From NCBI RefSeq assembly GCF_047301505.1, contig NZ_CP154840.1:2480001-2544000 (forward strand): DNA of 64,000 nucleotides, written 5' to 3'. Shown in pieces: positions 26,072 through 34,603 of this stretch. Position 1 is the stretch's first letter, and the number at the start of each line of letters is the position of its first letter. The notes below the pieces were generated by a model. The model saw only the letters and a program-made list of their open reading frames with translations, did no database searches and was not told the DNA's origin. The position numbers and the translations under genes were made by a program. The stretch comes from Lysinibacillus_B sp031181585 (GTDB lineage Bacteria > Bacillota > Bacilli > Bacillales_A > Planococcaceae).

Positions 26072-26824
26072 TTACGAAGGAACTGCTTCTGCATATTGTA
26101 AGATACCGTGTCTCTTCATTTCTGTAATTGCATTATTGGCTACAGCCTGTGTCTGGTAAGTTCCAGTGATAAATCGCCAGTCAGTTCCCTCTTGCACAAC
26201 TCGCACATAATCCGTGTTAGCAATATTATGTTTACCGAGAGACGCCTTTGCAACATTGGCTTGAACTTGTGTTTTGAATGTTCCAGATTGCACCCGATAT
26301 AATCTACCATCATTAACACCTTCAATGGCTTGTCCCTTGTCGCTAACAATTAATTGAACACGTAACTTGCTATTGGATGGAACAATCACAGTGCCCTCTA
26401 ATTTGTAGCCAGCTGGTGCTTTCCAATTCACCGGGATTTCGAAATGAGGTGCATCATATTGGCTCGCTGGCCAGTAGCCACCCCATGTAATGCCAAGCTT
26501 TTTAGCAATCGCACCCACTTTTTTTAGAGTGATAAGATCATATAGGTTTTTCGGTGGAGCAACAGCAATATCCCACGCTCTACCAGATGTATGATTGGAA
26601 ACTTTTGTCCATGTTACTTTAGAGAGCTTTTTGCCACTGCTATCAACTAGCCGTGTCCGACCTTGTTCATACAAATAATTCTGTCGCGCCTGTGATCGAT
26701 GAGTCTCCGTGATGAAGATGTCATTGATCCCAGCCCTGTAGCATTCTTGAAATAATAGACGGCAGGCTAATTGTGCAGCTCCAGTGAGTGCTGATAAGTC
26801 TCGGTTAGTTTTCGTTATACTCAT
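26072..26824 (-). CDS. Endolysin: M15 peptidase with C-terminal SPOR repeats
   Basis: 250 residues. The zinc-peptidase motif SNHTSGRAWD puts His78 and Asp85, and DAPHFEI puts His127, as metal ligands; this is the peptidase M15 (L-alanoyl-D-glutamate endopeptidase, Ply500/CwlK-like) domain at ~1-135. Two SPOR-like repeats follow (YRVQSGTFKTQVQANVAKAS and WRFITGTYQTQAVANNAITE), expected to bind denuded glycan strands. It cuts cell-wall peptides at lysis. It overlaps the holin gene by four bases. Confidence 0.9.
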   Translation of the reverse strand: MSITKTNRDLSALTGAAQLACRLLFQECYRAGINDIFITETHRSQARQNYLYEQGRTRLVDSSGKKLSKVTWTKVSNHTSGRAWDIAVAPPKNLYDLITLKKVGAIAKKLGITWGGYWPASQYDAPHFEIPVNWKAPAGYKLEGTVIVPSNSKLRVQLIVSDKGQAIEGVNDGRLYRVQSGTFKTQVQANVAKASLGKHNIANTDYVRVVQEGTDWRFITGTYQTQAVANNAITEMKRHGILQYAEAVPS

Positions 26825-27282
26825 TTTTTATCACCCTTCCGTAGTTCTGTATCTACTTCTTTACCAGCCAGTTCTTCTAAAACCACCGTTGATACAGTTG
26901 GTTTCTCATGTTTTGTCGCTTCAATTACCTTTAATTTTTCGGCCAAATTTTGTGGCACCAACACTTCTAATTCGGCCATGTTTTCCGTGATAGAGAGTGC
27001 TTCATTGGCAATATAAAAAAGCACTGTTGCAAGGGTTAATGTTCCCCCAAGGCTCAGTACCTGGTCAATAATATTTGCCGTAATGATTACTATCAATACC
27101 AATAATTTACGAGCATATCCAAACAAACTTTTCCGGCTCCATAAGTTGCCGTTTTTGATAGCTTTAAAAATACCAGTAACAATATCAAGTCCCATCAAAA
27201 GTAATAAAAGGTGTAGAAATTTAACACCGCCAAATAGATGTAAATGTGCAACTTCTAAATAATTCAAATTAATTCCCTCCAT
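26821..27282 (-). CDS. Phage holin, TcdE/phi29-like family
   Basis: 153 residues with the family pattern: N-terminal helix LHLLLLLMGLDIVTGIFKAI, then RKSLFGYARKLLVLIVIITA, TLATVLFYIANEALSITENM and a charged tail of ~50 residues. It matches Phage_holin_4-type holins, which form membrane holes for endolysin release. The stop overlaps the endolysin start (ATGA). Confidence 0.88.
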   Translation of the reverse strand: MEGINLNYLEVAHLHLFGGVKFLHLLLLLMGLDIVTGIFKAIKNGNLWSRKSLFGYARKLLVLIVIITANIIDQVLSLGGTLTLATVLFYIANEALSITENMAELEVLVPQNLAEKLKVIEATKHEKPTVSTVVLEELAGKEVDTELRKGDKK

Positions 27283-27320
27283 GTAAGCTCACGCTCCTCT
27301 GTATTTTTGCATATAAATAA

Positions 27321-27340
27321 CCCTCCAAATGTTTGGAGGG
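27321..27340 (-). terminator. Hairpin between tail-end genes and lysis genes
   Basis: CCCTCCAAAT and its near-exact complement GTTTGGAGGG; weak T content afterwards on the minus strand. It may reduce read-through into the lysis cassette. Confidence 0.5.
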
Positions 27341-27449
27341 CAAAATAAAAAACATATCGATTTGATATGTCCTCTTATAAATCTGTTATTTATTTTTGAA
27401 ATGCTTTGCTACGCATTTTGGCACGAATCTTGTGAGAGGTAATTTATGA

Positions 27450-27689
27450 TTACCTTAATTTATATTCAAATATCGCTTCAAGTAAAGCATCTATAAATCC
27501 TGGAATACTAATATTAGGATTGTGGGTGTTAGGCTCGAAAAAATCATCCTTATTTACAGGATCTATATTAATTAAATATGTTTTTCCTTCATTACGGTAC
27601 CATGCTGTAGTATAGTTATTGTTTCTTCCAATCGATAAAACTTGCACTTCATTTTGCATCGATATAATTAAATCTATTAAATTTGCCAA
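27450..27689 (-). CDS. Small hypothetical phage protein
   Basis: 79 residues from a TTG with GGAGAGAG seven bases before it. Soluble, with segments VQVLSIGRNNNYTTAWYRNE and FIDALLEAIFEYKLR. Not recognised. It lies alone between the XkdX-like gene and the holin and may be an accessory gene rather than part of the virion. Confidence 0.6.
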   Translation of the reverse strand: MANLIDLIISMQNEVQVLSIGRNNNYTTAWYRNEGKTYLINIDPVNKDDFFEPNTHNPNISIPGFIDALLEAIFEYKLR

Positions 27690-27832
27690 GTAACTCTCTC
27701 CTCATTAATCTTATATCTTAATATTACTTTAGATAAATTAAGAGAGATATAATAAAATAATGCTAACTATGTTATGTTCTTATTTGTTTGTAATAAAATA
27801 TTTACATTATCCCTACGTTTTTTATATGAACG

Positions 27833-27997
27833 CTATACAGTTTCAATATACGTTGTTTCTATTAGTTCAATTAAAGTAACATACTCTTCATCATTTAATT
27901 GACGAACCGCGAAGACCGTATTTACACGCGTCGTTACAGCAGCCTTTGAGTACACTTTCCCTTTAATCATCTTTTCCCAGATTTGAGCTGGTGTCAT
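27833..27997 (-). CDS. XkdX-like small tail-end protein
   Basis: 54 residues, too short for standard ORF lists: MTPAQIWEKMIKGKVYSKAA, later VRQLNDEEYVTLIELIETTY. It starts with TAATG overlap at the stop of the gene before it and has AGGAGG upstream. XkdX-type proteins occupy this position at the end of the tail-fibre genes in PBSX-like phages. Role in the virion unknown. Confidence 0.75.
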   Translation of the reverse strand: MTPAQIWEKMIKGKVYSKAAVTTRVNTVFAVRQLNDEEYVTLIELIETTYIETV

Positions 27998-28263
27998 TAT
28001 ACATTTCCTCCTAACGTATTTACTTCTAGTAGGGCTGTTTGATATTGCGCTTCTGCAAGAATTTGTTCTTCTATCGACGGAGTTTCCATTGGTCCGGGTT
28101 GTAGTATGGGTGGCGTAAATTCTCTTGTACTTCGGTTATAGATACTTCCGATTACTACTTCAAAATCATTAATTAAAATCATGTTGTCAGCATGTACTTC
28201 ACCTTTTAAATGGCTGATGCCGATAACTATATCTTTCTCGTTCAGTTGTGCATAGTTAAACAT
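27997..28263 (-). CDS. Phage tail-end protein preceding XkdX
   Basis: 88 residues. N-terminal half beta-rich (KDIVIGISHLKGEVHADNMI), then a Pro-rich linker and a C-terminal helix SIEEQILAEAQYQTALLEVN. Genes of this size and layout always precede xkdX in related phages. Probably a minor tail-fibre or assembly component. Located by TAATG overlap with the next gene. Confidence 0.65.
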   Translation of the reverse strand: MFNYAQLNEKDIVIGISHLKGEVHADNMILINDFEVVIGSIYNRSTREFTPPILQPGPMETPSIEEQILAEAQYQTALLEVNTLGGNV

Positions 28264-28275
28264 AAATCCACTCCC

Positions 28276-28677
28276 TTAATAAAATTCAATCACTTGCCAT
28301 TCAGCAGTTATATAAGCTCCACCGTATATGGAAATCGTTGTATTATTTGTTAATTTCCCTTTTATTGCTGTGTTACCCGAGTTGCTTCCAGTTAATTCTA
28401 AAAACGATCTACTTAAATTGACCGAGGCTATCACCACATTTATAGCAGCCTCTGCTTGTGTATTCGCTGTTCCTCTTTGAACACTCTTTACGACACGCCC
28501 ATCAAACAAAGATCCTACTTTAATATCAATAGAATCAACCTTATTCGCTGTAGTATCTACCTTTATTTTAGTTGCATCAGTAGTTACTTTAATAGCATCA
28601 ACCACAGACTTTACTCCTGCAACTGCCGTCTGAATAGCTAACTGTAATGTTTGTGTAGCTATTTTCAATACTTCCAC
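28276..28677 (-). CDS. Tail-fibre-associated protein
   Basis: 133 residues from a GTG with GAGGAGG eight bases upstream. The first half is a long amphipathic helix rich in Ala, Val and Thr (VAGVKSVVDAIKVTTDATKI), the second half is beta-rich with many Asn/Thr (LTNNTTISIYGGAYITAEWQ). The layout suggests a trimeric fibre part at the tail tip. No domain recognised. Confidence 0.6.
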   Translation of the reverse strand: MEVLKIATQTLQLAIQTAVAGVKSVVDAIKVTTDATKIKVDTTANKVDSIDIKVGSLFDGRVVKSVQRGTANTQAEAAINVVIASVNLSRSFLELTGSNSGNTAIKGKLTNNTTISIYGGAYITAEWQVIEFY

Positions 28678-28938
28678 TTACAAAACCTCCTCGTAAATAA
28701 ATTGTGGCTCACCGTTTACTGTCCGAAACCCCCAGCGATACTTCACACCATTATCAATATAAGTGTGAGGCATGATTTCCTCCACATGTATAGCAAGTTG
28801 TTGCGTACCTTCTGTTTGAGATGCACTAATCTTCGATAATTCCTCGTCCACTATGTCCATGTTTTCATTTAAATCTGTTACGAGTACGTTTTCGAAGGGC
28901 TCAGGCTTTTTTAATTTGTATTTCTTTGTATAATTCAT
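28678..28938 (-). CDS. XkdV-like fibre protein, short
   Basis: 86 residues from the ATG at 28938 (GGGGTGAG before it). The N-terminal LKKPEPFENVLVTDLNENMD is the baseplate-attachment segment found at the start of XkdV-type tail fibres. Unlike full XkdV fibres it has no long repeat domain; it ends soon after VKYRWGFRTVNGEPQFIYEE. Possibly a reduced fibre that cooperates with the following genes. Confidence 0.65.
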   Translation of the reverse strand: MNYTKKYKLKKPEPFENVLVTDLNENMDIVDEELSKISASQTEGTQQLAIHVEEIMPHTYIDNGVKYRWGFRTVNGEPQFIYEEVL

Positions 28939-29753
28939 TGACTCACCCCGTCCCAAATTTGTAGATCACTCCAGCTGAGGTGCTGGACATCCCCCCAAGT
29001 TTTATTCCTTAAAAATTCCCATGCATTAAATGCGTAGGTGTACTGGAAGTCCAAATGAGCTGGTACTACAATATCAATCGCTTGTTTTAATCCCTCGATA
29101 TTCTCGGGTATTCCTTTCACACCAACAAATTTAATTTCGTATACGCCAGGTATATCAGTAGACCTTACATCCACTTCCCCATTGCTGTAAGCTGCTGCCA
29201 CCGATTTAATAACTTCTTCTGTCGTTTGAGCAAAACTGGCGATGTTACGTGAAATGATCTGCTCACGACGCTGGTCATAGCGCAGCCCCTTTTTTGTAAC
29301 AATGCCTAAATCACGCTCTAGAATTGGCAGGGACTCAATCGCACTATCAAAAAAGATGTTCCGGTTTGCAATTTCAAGGGACTGTTCGGTGTTGCGAAAT
29401 TCCCTGTCATACGCTTTGATGATTTCGTTAATCACAATTGATTTTCGTTCATATGGAGGTAAATATTTAATCATATCTGTCTTATAGTCACGTTCTGACA
29501 CAACAATCCCTGTGACCATTTCAGATGTAGATTGCATAATAACCGGCGTCTGTAAAATCAATACGCCCCTGGCTGATTGCTCCGTAATTATTAGATGAGT
29601 TGCACTGTCTGAGGTGATTGCCACCCCGATTGCTGCGTTTTCGGTTACAACCTCAAATAATGCCGTTCTAAAACACTCCCATTGATGTACTGATAAGTCG
29701 GCCCACGTATACGATGAGACGCCTTCCCAAGTTGTATTAGGTATGGCATGCAT
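28935..29753 (-). CDS. YmfQ/XkdU-type baseplate protein
   Basis: 272 residues. The central part (ERDYKTDMIKYLPPYERKSI, LPILERDLGIVTKKGLRYDQ) is the YmfQ/DUF2313 family signature. The extreme ends both contain short W-rich repeats (NTTWEGVSSYTWADLSVHQW and NKTWGDVQHLSWSDLQIWDG). It is part of the baseplate wedge of contractile tails. Overlaps the XkdV-like gene by four bases. Confidence 0.8.
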   Translation of the reverse strand: MHAIPNTTWEGVSSYTWADLSVHQWECFRTALFEVVTENAAIGVAITSDSATHLIITEQSARGVLILQTPVIMQSTSEMVTGIVVSERDYKTDMIKYLPPYERKSIVINEIIKAYDREFRNTEQSLEIANRNIFFDSAIESLPILERDLGIVTKKGLRYDQRREQIISRNIASFAQTTEEVIKSVAAAYSNGEVDVRSTDIPGVYEIKFVGVKGIPENIEGLKQAIDIVVPAHLDFQYTYAFNAWEFLRNKTWGDVQHLSWSDLQIWDGVSQ

Positions 29754-29761
29754 TCAATCAC

Positions 29762-30109
29762 CTACTTTAATCTGATAATCAAATAATTCTTTGGTATTTT
29801 ATACTGACTTGAAATTTCAATAGATTTTACGAACTCTGCAGCTGATTTAAACAGCAAATTCCCACCGGTTGCTGCATCAAAAATAGCGATATGCGTTATA
29901 TTGCCCCAGGCTTCATTTGCGATAGGAAATAACACGTCTGCCGTGTTGGACGTCTGCCCATTTGATGGCGTTACAAAGGTAGCTGCCTGCCGTGCATAAC
30001 TGGCTTTATTGACTTCTGTTGTCTCGTTAAAAAGTGCAACATAGGCAGTCGACGCTATTAAATTTTCCCTAAGCACCTTATGCTTTAAATACTCACTCAT
30101 GTGATTCAT
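29762..30109 (-). CDS. Phage tail protein, small
   Basis: 115 residues. The pattern LIASTAYVALFNETTEVNKA, ADVLFPIANEAWGNITHIAI and FDAATGGNLLFKS is that of small beta-sandwich tail proteins that recur next to baseplate genes in Gram-positive phages. It overlaps the baseplate J stop by four bases. Likely a minor baseplate or fibre-linker component. Confidence 0.65.
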   Translation of the reverse strand: MNHMSEYLKHKVLRENLIASTAYVALFNETTEVNKASYARQAATFVTPSNGQTSNTADVLFPIANEAWGNITHIAIFDAATGGNLLFKSAAEFVKSIEISSQYKIPKNYLIIRLK

Positions 30110-31146
30110 TCATTTACACCTCCCATAACAGCCACTTCATCCTCTGCTATTGCAATGTTTGCAGCAGTGCCATTGATGAATAAATTTTGATAATCTAGAG
30201 CGCCTTCACTTTCAATAATCATTGCGCCTATTTTTGCATAGCTCACAAAGGTAGATGTAAGGGCAATCTTTTTTAAATAGTCGCTTATATTGGCTTTGAT
30301 ATTCGTAATGACTTTTTCAACTAAATATCCTTCAGCTAAAATTAAATCTACTGTCAGATCTAGCACCAATGGTTTAGCAGCTTCAATAAGCAACTCCTCT
30401 ACACCAAAAGGCATTTCTTCTTCAATATGAGTACGCACCTTTTCAACAAGATCTGTCGGTGCTGGCATCCCATTCTGGTCAATCAAAATAACGTGCATTG
30501 TTAATGGGCCGTTAAATCTAGGGAATACCTTGACGGCACCTACGCCAGGCACTTCTTTAGCCCATTCCTCATAATGATATTTATTGCCGGCCTTTCCTGG
30601 ACGCTGGAGCTTATCAAAGTAACGCTGTCTTAATTCGTCGTCTGTTTCAGCTTCATAACCGTTTGCTGTTGGCTCTGGATTATAAACGTTCACTAGCCCT
30701 GGTATTGTTATTGGAAAACGGTTGATATGGTTAGCAGGAATATTGCCAGCCCTTCCAGGTAGTTCACTTTCTACAGCAACCACCATAGATCCACTTGCCC
30801 CAATCTTTTGATTTTCCAACGAGACAAAATTTAGAGAATCTGTAGCAACAGCATCCCCTACCTTCATTTCAGCTCCTTCAGCTCCCGAAATAATGACTTG
30901 TACGGTTGCTTTCGTGGCCGGTCTTCTTTTAATACCGGTACGTTGGTACACATATCTCGTAAGCTCATCGCCGGTTAGGTTGTAGATATCCAGTTTGCTT
31001 TGAACTTTAGCGATGCTTTCTTGTTGCTTATTAAACTCAATGGCTGCAGCACGTTCAACATCAAATACGAAGGAACCGTTTGAACGGTCTAATTCGCTAC
31101 TTGTGTTCGCTAACATGCGACTATGGATTTCTTGTACTGTCTCCAT
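30106..31146 (-). CDS. Baseplate J-like protein (XkdT)
   Basis: 346 residues of the Baseplate_J/gp47 family: GDAVATDSLNFVSLENQKIG, AGNIPANHINRFPITIPGLV, ANGYEAETDDELRQRYFDKL and GAVKVFPRFNGPLTMHVILI are conserved. It forms the baseplate wedge of contractile tails. Adjacent to XkdS-like and tail genes in PBSX order. Confidence 0.92.
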   Translation of the reverse strand: METVQEIHSRMLANTSSELDRSNGSFVFDVERAAAIEFNKQQESIAKVQSKLDIYNLTGDELTRYVYQRTGIKRRPATKATVQVIISGAEGAEMKVGDAVATDSLNFVSLENQKIGASGSMVVAVESELPGRAGNIPANHINRFPITIPGLVNVYNPEPTANGYEAETDDELRQRYFDKLQRPGKAGNKYHYEEWAKEVPGVGAVKVFPRFNGPLTMHVILIDQNGMPAPTDLVEKVRTHIEEEMPFGVEELLIEAAKPLVLDLTVDLILAEGYLVEKVITNIKANISDYLKKIALTSTFVSYAKIGAMIIESEGALDYQNLFINGTAANIAIAEDEVAVMGGVNE

Positions 31147-31587
31147 CTAAAAATCCACCCCCATTTCAAACGCTCCCTCTGGCGTTAATACCGTAAAATA
31201 AATATGCAGATAACTGCTGTCTCTCTCGAATTTCCATTCGATTAAGTCCTCAATATAGGGGTTAGTTATAGCCGCCTCAGTGATTTCTCGCCTTAATTCA
31301 GCTTCAACAAAGCCTGGAGGCCATACGCCTCCTATTAGATCCTCAATAGTGACACAATACTCTACATCTTCGTAAATTTTAAACCGAAACTTTTCTGTTC
31401 GAAGGAGCTTTTCAATCCATATTTTTAGGGCTTCTAATCCTTCAACTTGAACCAATTTTCCATTTTCTAAAATGAAGTCCCCTTTTTTGAAGTCATATAA
31501 AAACGCCTTCCCGTTGTAGGTAGGCGCTGTATCCATTAATATAACTTCTTCCTCTTCTAGATACTCCTGTACGTTTTCAGGAAACAT
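31147..31587 (-). CDS. DUF2634 baseplate wedge protein (XkdS)
   Basis: 146 residues. GKAFLYDFKKGDFILENGKL and VEGLEALKIWIEKLLRTEKF are typical of DUF2634/gp25-like XkdS proteins, part of the inner baseplate. One-base overlap with the next gene upstream and abutting XkdT. Confidence 0.85.
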   Translation of the reverse strand: MFPENVQEYLEEEEVILMDTAPTYNGKAFLYDFKKGDFILENGKLVQVEGLEALKIWIEKLLRTEKFRFKIYEDVEYCVTIEDLIGGVWPPGFVEAELRREITEAAITNPYIEDLIEWKFERDSSYLHIYFTVLTPEGAFEMGVDF

Positions 31588-31949
31588 TATAATTCCACCG
31601 CCTTCTCGATCACGATGTACATTTGCTGATTACCAGCAGGTACTAACAGGACTAAATCATCTTTTTTTAATGTATCTGTCCACTTGATCTTTCCTTTGGC
31701 TTTGAAAGGCTGGTTTCCGTTTTCCAAAGTATCCATATCACCTTCTATTTCGAACTCGCGTTGATAGTCATTTAAAACGCTCGCCGAAAAGAATAAATGA
31801 GACCGATTAAGGACAATCCCCTCGTCAATCCCTATTTGAATTTCTGGAGGTGGCGCAAGTACTTTCCCGATTAAAAACCCTTCATATGTTGGAGCGCTTT
31901 GAGCACTCTTTTTAATAATACCCGCTAATTCCACTACTGCTTTTTTCAT
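31587..31949 (-). CDS. DUF2577 protein (XkdR)
   Basis: 120 residues; the family features are FLIGKVLAPPPEIQIGIDEG, LVLLVPAGNQQMYIVIEKAV and an OB-like beta fold. XkdR belongs to the central spike/hub region of PBSX-like tails. Overlaps neighbours by 1-4 bases. Confidence 0.85.
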   Translation of the reverse strand: MKKAVVELAGIIKKSAQSAPTYEGFLIGKVLAPPPEIQIGIDEGIVLNRSHLFFSASVLNDYQREFEIEGDMDTLENGNQPFKAKGKIKWTDTLKKDDLVLLVPAGNQQMYIVIEKAVEL

Positions 31950-32887
31950 TCAACCACCCCTAATGAAAGATTCATTAAATGAATACCGTTAGAAATGGTG
32001 TGACTGGCGTTTTTAATGTAATAATCGCCTTGTAACCCTGTATACGGTTCTTCTATAGTGATTAACCTGCCTGCCCGTACTTCATAGTTACCCAACAAAG
32101 AAACAGATCCTTCTTCTTGAATCCGGTTTAACTCCTTCAATAAGTTTGCTGCAACTGTTTTCGCTGTCCCTTTCTCTTTATCATCAATGGTATGGGACTC
32201 CTGCAGCAAACCGTATTTTTTAATGCTGGCATCATCTTTAGCTGTTGCTAGTAACTTTGTTTTCTTTTCATCGCCTGACACAATTTCGATGCTATTCTTC
32301 ATGTTTTCGATAGATCGACTACGTTTAGGGTTACTAATCCATTTCGTTTCTACTTTTACATGCCTATCTTTCCACATAAAAATAACTAAGGTATCCCCTT
32401 GCATTTCAAAGCGATATTTATTGCCTGTTTTCTCTTCAGCAATCGTTAAAATGTCTTTCAATACCTCACTTACAACAGTTGACTTATAAATCTTTTTGAT
32501 TTTGGTAGGTATGGCCGTTACTGCGCATTTAATATTGAATTTTTTGCATAGTTCTTCAATAGCAGCAGTAGCTGAGACATTGTTAAATTGCATCGTTACA
32601 CTACTTTTATTTAAGTAAAACGCTAAATCAAAACAAGTGTATTTACGTGGTTTTTCGCCGTCTGCATCTTCATCCACCACTACGCCGAAAAAGACGAGAT
32701 CCGAATTGTACCGTAAGGTTACTTTGTTCCCTGGTTCAATAAAAGCCGTTGGAAAAAGCCCTCCGTCTTTATCGAAAGGCATTTCAAAGGAAAGGGATTG
32801 CCCTAATGTTTCGCTATCACTTGACCAGGATAAGTTACCTGCGATTCCTTCGATTGATTTTCCTTCTACGGATAATTTATATGTCAC
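31946..32887 (-). CDS. XkdQ/YqbQ-type tail hub protein
   Basis: 313 residues with the gpD/late-control-like fold: GIAGNLSWSSDSETLGQSLS, SATAAIEELCKKFNIKCAVT and a C-terminal GNYEVRAGRLITIEEPYTGL. It corresponds to XkdQ, the hub that connects tube and baseplate. Overlaps the gene before it by four bases. Confidence 0.88.
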   Translation of the reverse strand: MTYKLSVEGKSIEGIAGNLSWSSDSETLGQSLSFEMPFDKDGGLFPTAFIEPGNKVTLRYNSDLVFFGVVVDEDADGEKPRKYTCFDLAFYLNKSSVTMQFNNVSATAAIEELCKKFNIKCAVTAIPTKIKKIYKSTVVSEVLKDILTIAEEKTGNKYRFEMQGDTLVIFMWKDRHVKVETKWISNPKRSRSIENMKNSIEIVSGDEKKTKLLATAKDDASIKKYGLLQESHTIDDKEKGTAKTVAANLLKELNRIQEEGSVSLLGNYEVRAGRLITIEEPYTGLQGDYYIKNASHTISNGIHLMNLSLGVVE

Positions 32888-33303
32888 TGGCTATTCACCT
32901 GCTTTTCAACGAATTGAGACAGCTTTAAGGAATACGTCATGTCTCCTACACGGTCATAGCCAAAGGTAAAGTCATCAATGGCATAGAGTTCATTGTGAAA
33001 GGTATAGCCGTTCTTATTGATAATAAGGACTCGAATAGGCTTTCTCAGCCTCTTCCACTTCACAAAGAACTCTTTACATTCAGGGGCCAAAACACTTGAT
33101 TTTGCAAAAGGATATTCTTTCATGGGAAACCATGAGGAAAAGGAAATGGATTTTAACCCTGGTTTCCCAATTAAATTGATATCCCCGCCGTCAATTGTGG
33201 TAAAAACCTCGTTATTGTGGGGAAAAGAAACGTCCAATTCCTCAGGTATAATAGGCAAATGAAGCGTTTCCTTGCGATTATCAGCAGAAAATATAATGTC
33301 CAT
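32884..33303 (-). CDS. XkdP-like tail protein, without LysM domain
   Basis: 139 residues. The N-terminal domain (LPIIPEELDVSFPHNNEVFT, GKPGLKSISFSSWFPMKEYP) matches XkdP-type proteins, but those normally continue into a LysM peptidoglycan-binding domain that is missing here. Its role is to link tape measure and hub at the distal tube end. Confidence 0.8.
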   Translation of the reverse strand: MDIIFSADNRKETLHLPIIPEELDVSFPHNNEVFTTIDGGDINLIGKPGLKSISFSSWFPMKEYPFAKSSVLAPECKEFFVKWKRLRKPIRVLIINKNGYTFHNELYAIDDFTFGYDRVGDMTYSLKLSQFVEKQVNSQ

Positions 33304-33316
33304 TTCATTTGCTCCC

Positions 33317-34603
33317 TTACATATTGGCTAATGCCAATTTTAATTCTGAAACAATCTCTCCCGCTACCTCTGCGACCGTAACGCCTGCAGCACTGATATT
33401 CTGAATAATTACTTGAATAGTGCCAGTCCCATTGCAGTTATCCCCGCTCGTTGTAACGGCTATTGGAGAGGATTTACTGATTAACTTATCAATGTTGTTG
33501 ATATTTCCGCCTGCCTGCCGTACTCTTTCCGCTTGTCTTGCTGGAATAATCATCTCATCCTTATGGATGTTAGCAAATTGGTCATGAGTGATCCGGTTCG
33601 ACCCTACATCATAAGAAGCAGCAACTTGAGCTGTTCTGGAACTACTGGCATTATAGATTTTACCGTCCTGTGCCGGCATCTGTTTAACGTTGCCCCATTC
33701 CACTTTAGGGACAATAGGGATATTCACGCCAGGAATTTTATTAATTACTCCAATAAGCGCATTTAATTGGTCAATTACAAAATTGACACCTGCTGCCGCT
33801 CCTTTTTTGATAAGATTCCAGGCTTTTTCCCAACCAGCACTTACTTGATCCCAGTTTCTGTAGAGTAGGACACCTGCCGCAATTAATGCTGAAATTCCAA
33901 TCACTACTAATCCTGCTGGATTTGCAGACATAGCCGCATTCATAGCCCATTGAGCAGCAGTACCAGTTGCCAAAGCTGAGCGATATGCTTTAATAAATCC
34001 GGTGACAGTAGAAACTATTGTTAATGTTGCCATTCCTACTTTGAAAGCCGCTACTGCAACTGTAACTCCGATTACCGTTTCTTTAATCGGCCCCCAATTA
34101 TCCCGGATGGTATTACCCATTTCAAAGGCTTTCTCCACAACAGCTTCAATTTTCGGCACCATATTTTCAGCAGCTGTAGCCAAACCATCTAGAAACTCTT
34201 TTCCGATTGGACTATTGGCTGATTCAGCGATACTTACAGTCATATCACGCCATGCCGATTTAATACGGTTCGTAAACGAGTTTTCGACAGCTTCAGCGGC
34301 TGAAGCCGTTGCCCCCTCGAAGCCTTTCATAGCTTCTGCGCTACCGAGCATTGCATACATCGCATCTGCTTCGAGATCTTCAAATTTCGTTCCGAATAAC
34401 CCTACCCCAATTTGATTGGCTGCAACTTGATCATCCATGCCTTGTAGTTCACTGACTACTGTTGAAGCCACATTGGCCACGGTACCTTTACCATTTAAAA
34501 AATCTTTCCATACTTTTTGGGTACCTTTCGACAATTCTCCCATTGCATCAGTGGTTGCTTTGGACCCGTCTTTTGATCTGATCTGGAATTCTTTCATTAC
34601 ATC
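33317..34603 (-). CDS. Tape measure protein, exon 2
   Basis: 428 codons that continue the reading frame of 35972-36685 after removal of the intron; the joint reads NLDYVN|DVMKEFQIRSKDGS, the uninterrupted sequence of XkdO-like tape measures. The middle holds hydrophobic helices (VTVAVAAFKVGMATLTIVST, ANPAGLVVIGISALIAAGVL), typical of tape measures that later cross the membrane. Joined length is 666 residues, short compared with PBSX XkdO, implying a short tail. A GTG at 34615 could be read as a start but lies in the intron end and has no ribosome site. Confidence 0.85.
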   Translation of the reverse strand, partial: DVMKEFQIRSKDGSKATTDAMGELSKGTQKVWKDFLNGKGTVANVASTVVSELQGMDDQVAANQIGVGLFGTKFEDLEADAMYAMLGSAEAMKGFEGATASAAEAVENSFTNRIKSAWRDMTVSIAESANSPIGKEFLDGLATAAENMVPKIEAVVEKAFEMGNTIRDNWGPIKETVIGVTVAVAAFKVGMATLTIVSTVTGFIKAYRSALATGTAAQWAMNAAMSANPAGLVVIGISALIAAGVLLYRNWDQVSAGWEKAWNLIKKGAAAGVNFVIDQLNALIGVINKIPGVNIPIVPKVEWGNVKQMPAQDGKIYNASSSRTAQVAASYDVGSNRITHDQFANIHKDEMIIPARQAERVRQAGGNINNIDKLISKSSPIAVTTSGDNCNGTGTIQVIIQNISAAGVTVAEVAGEIVSELKLALANM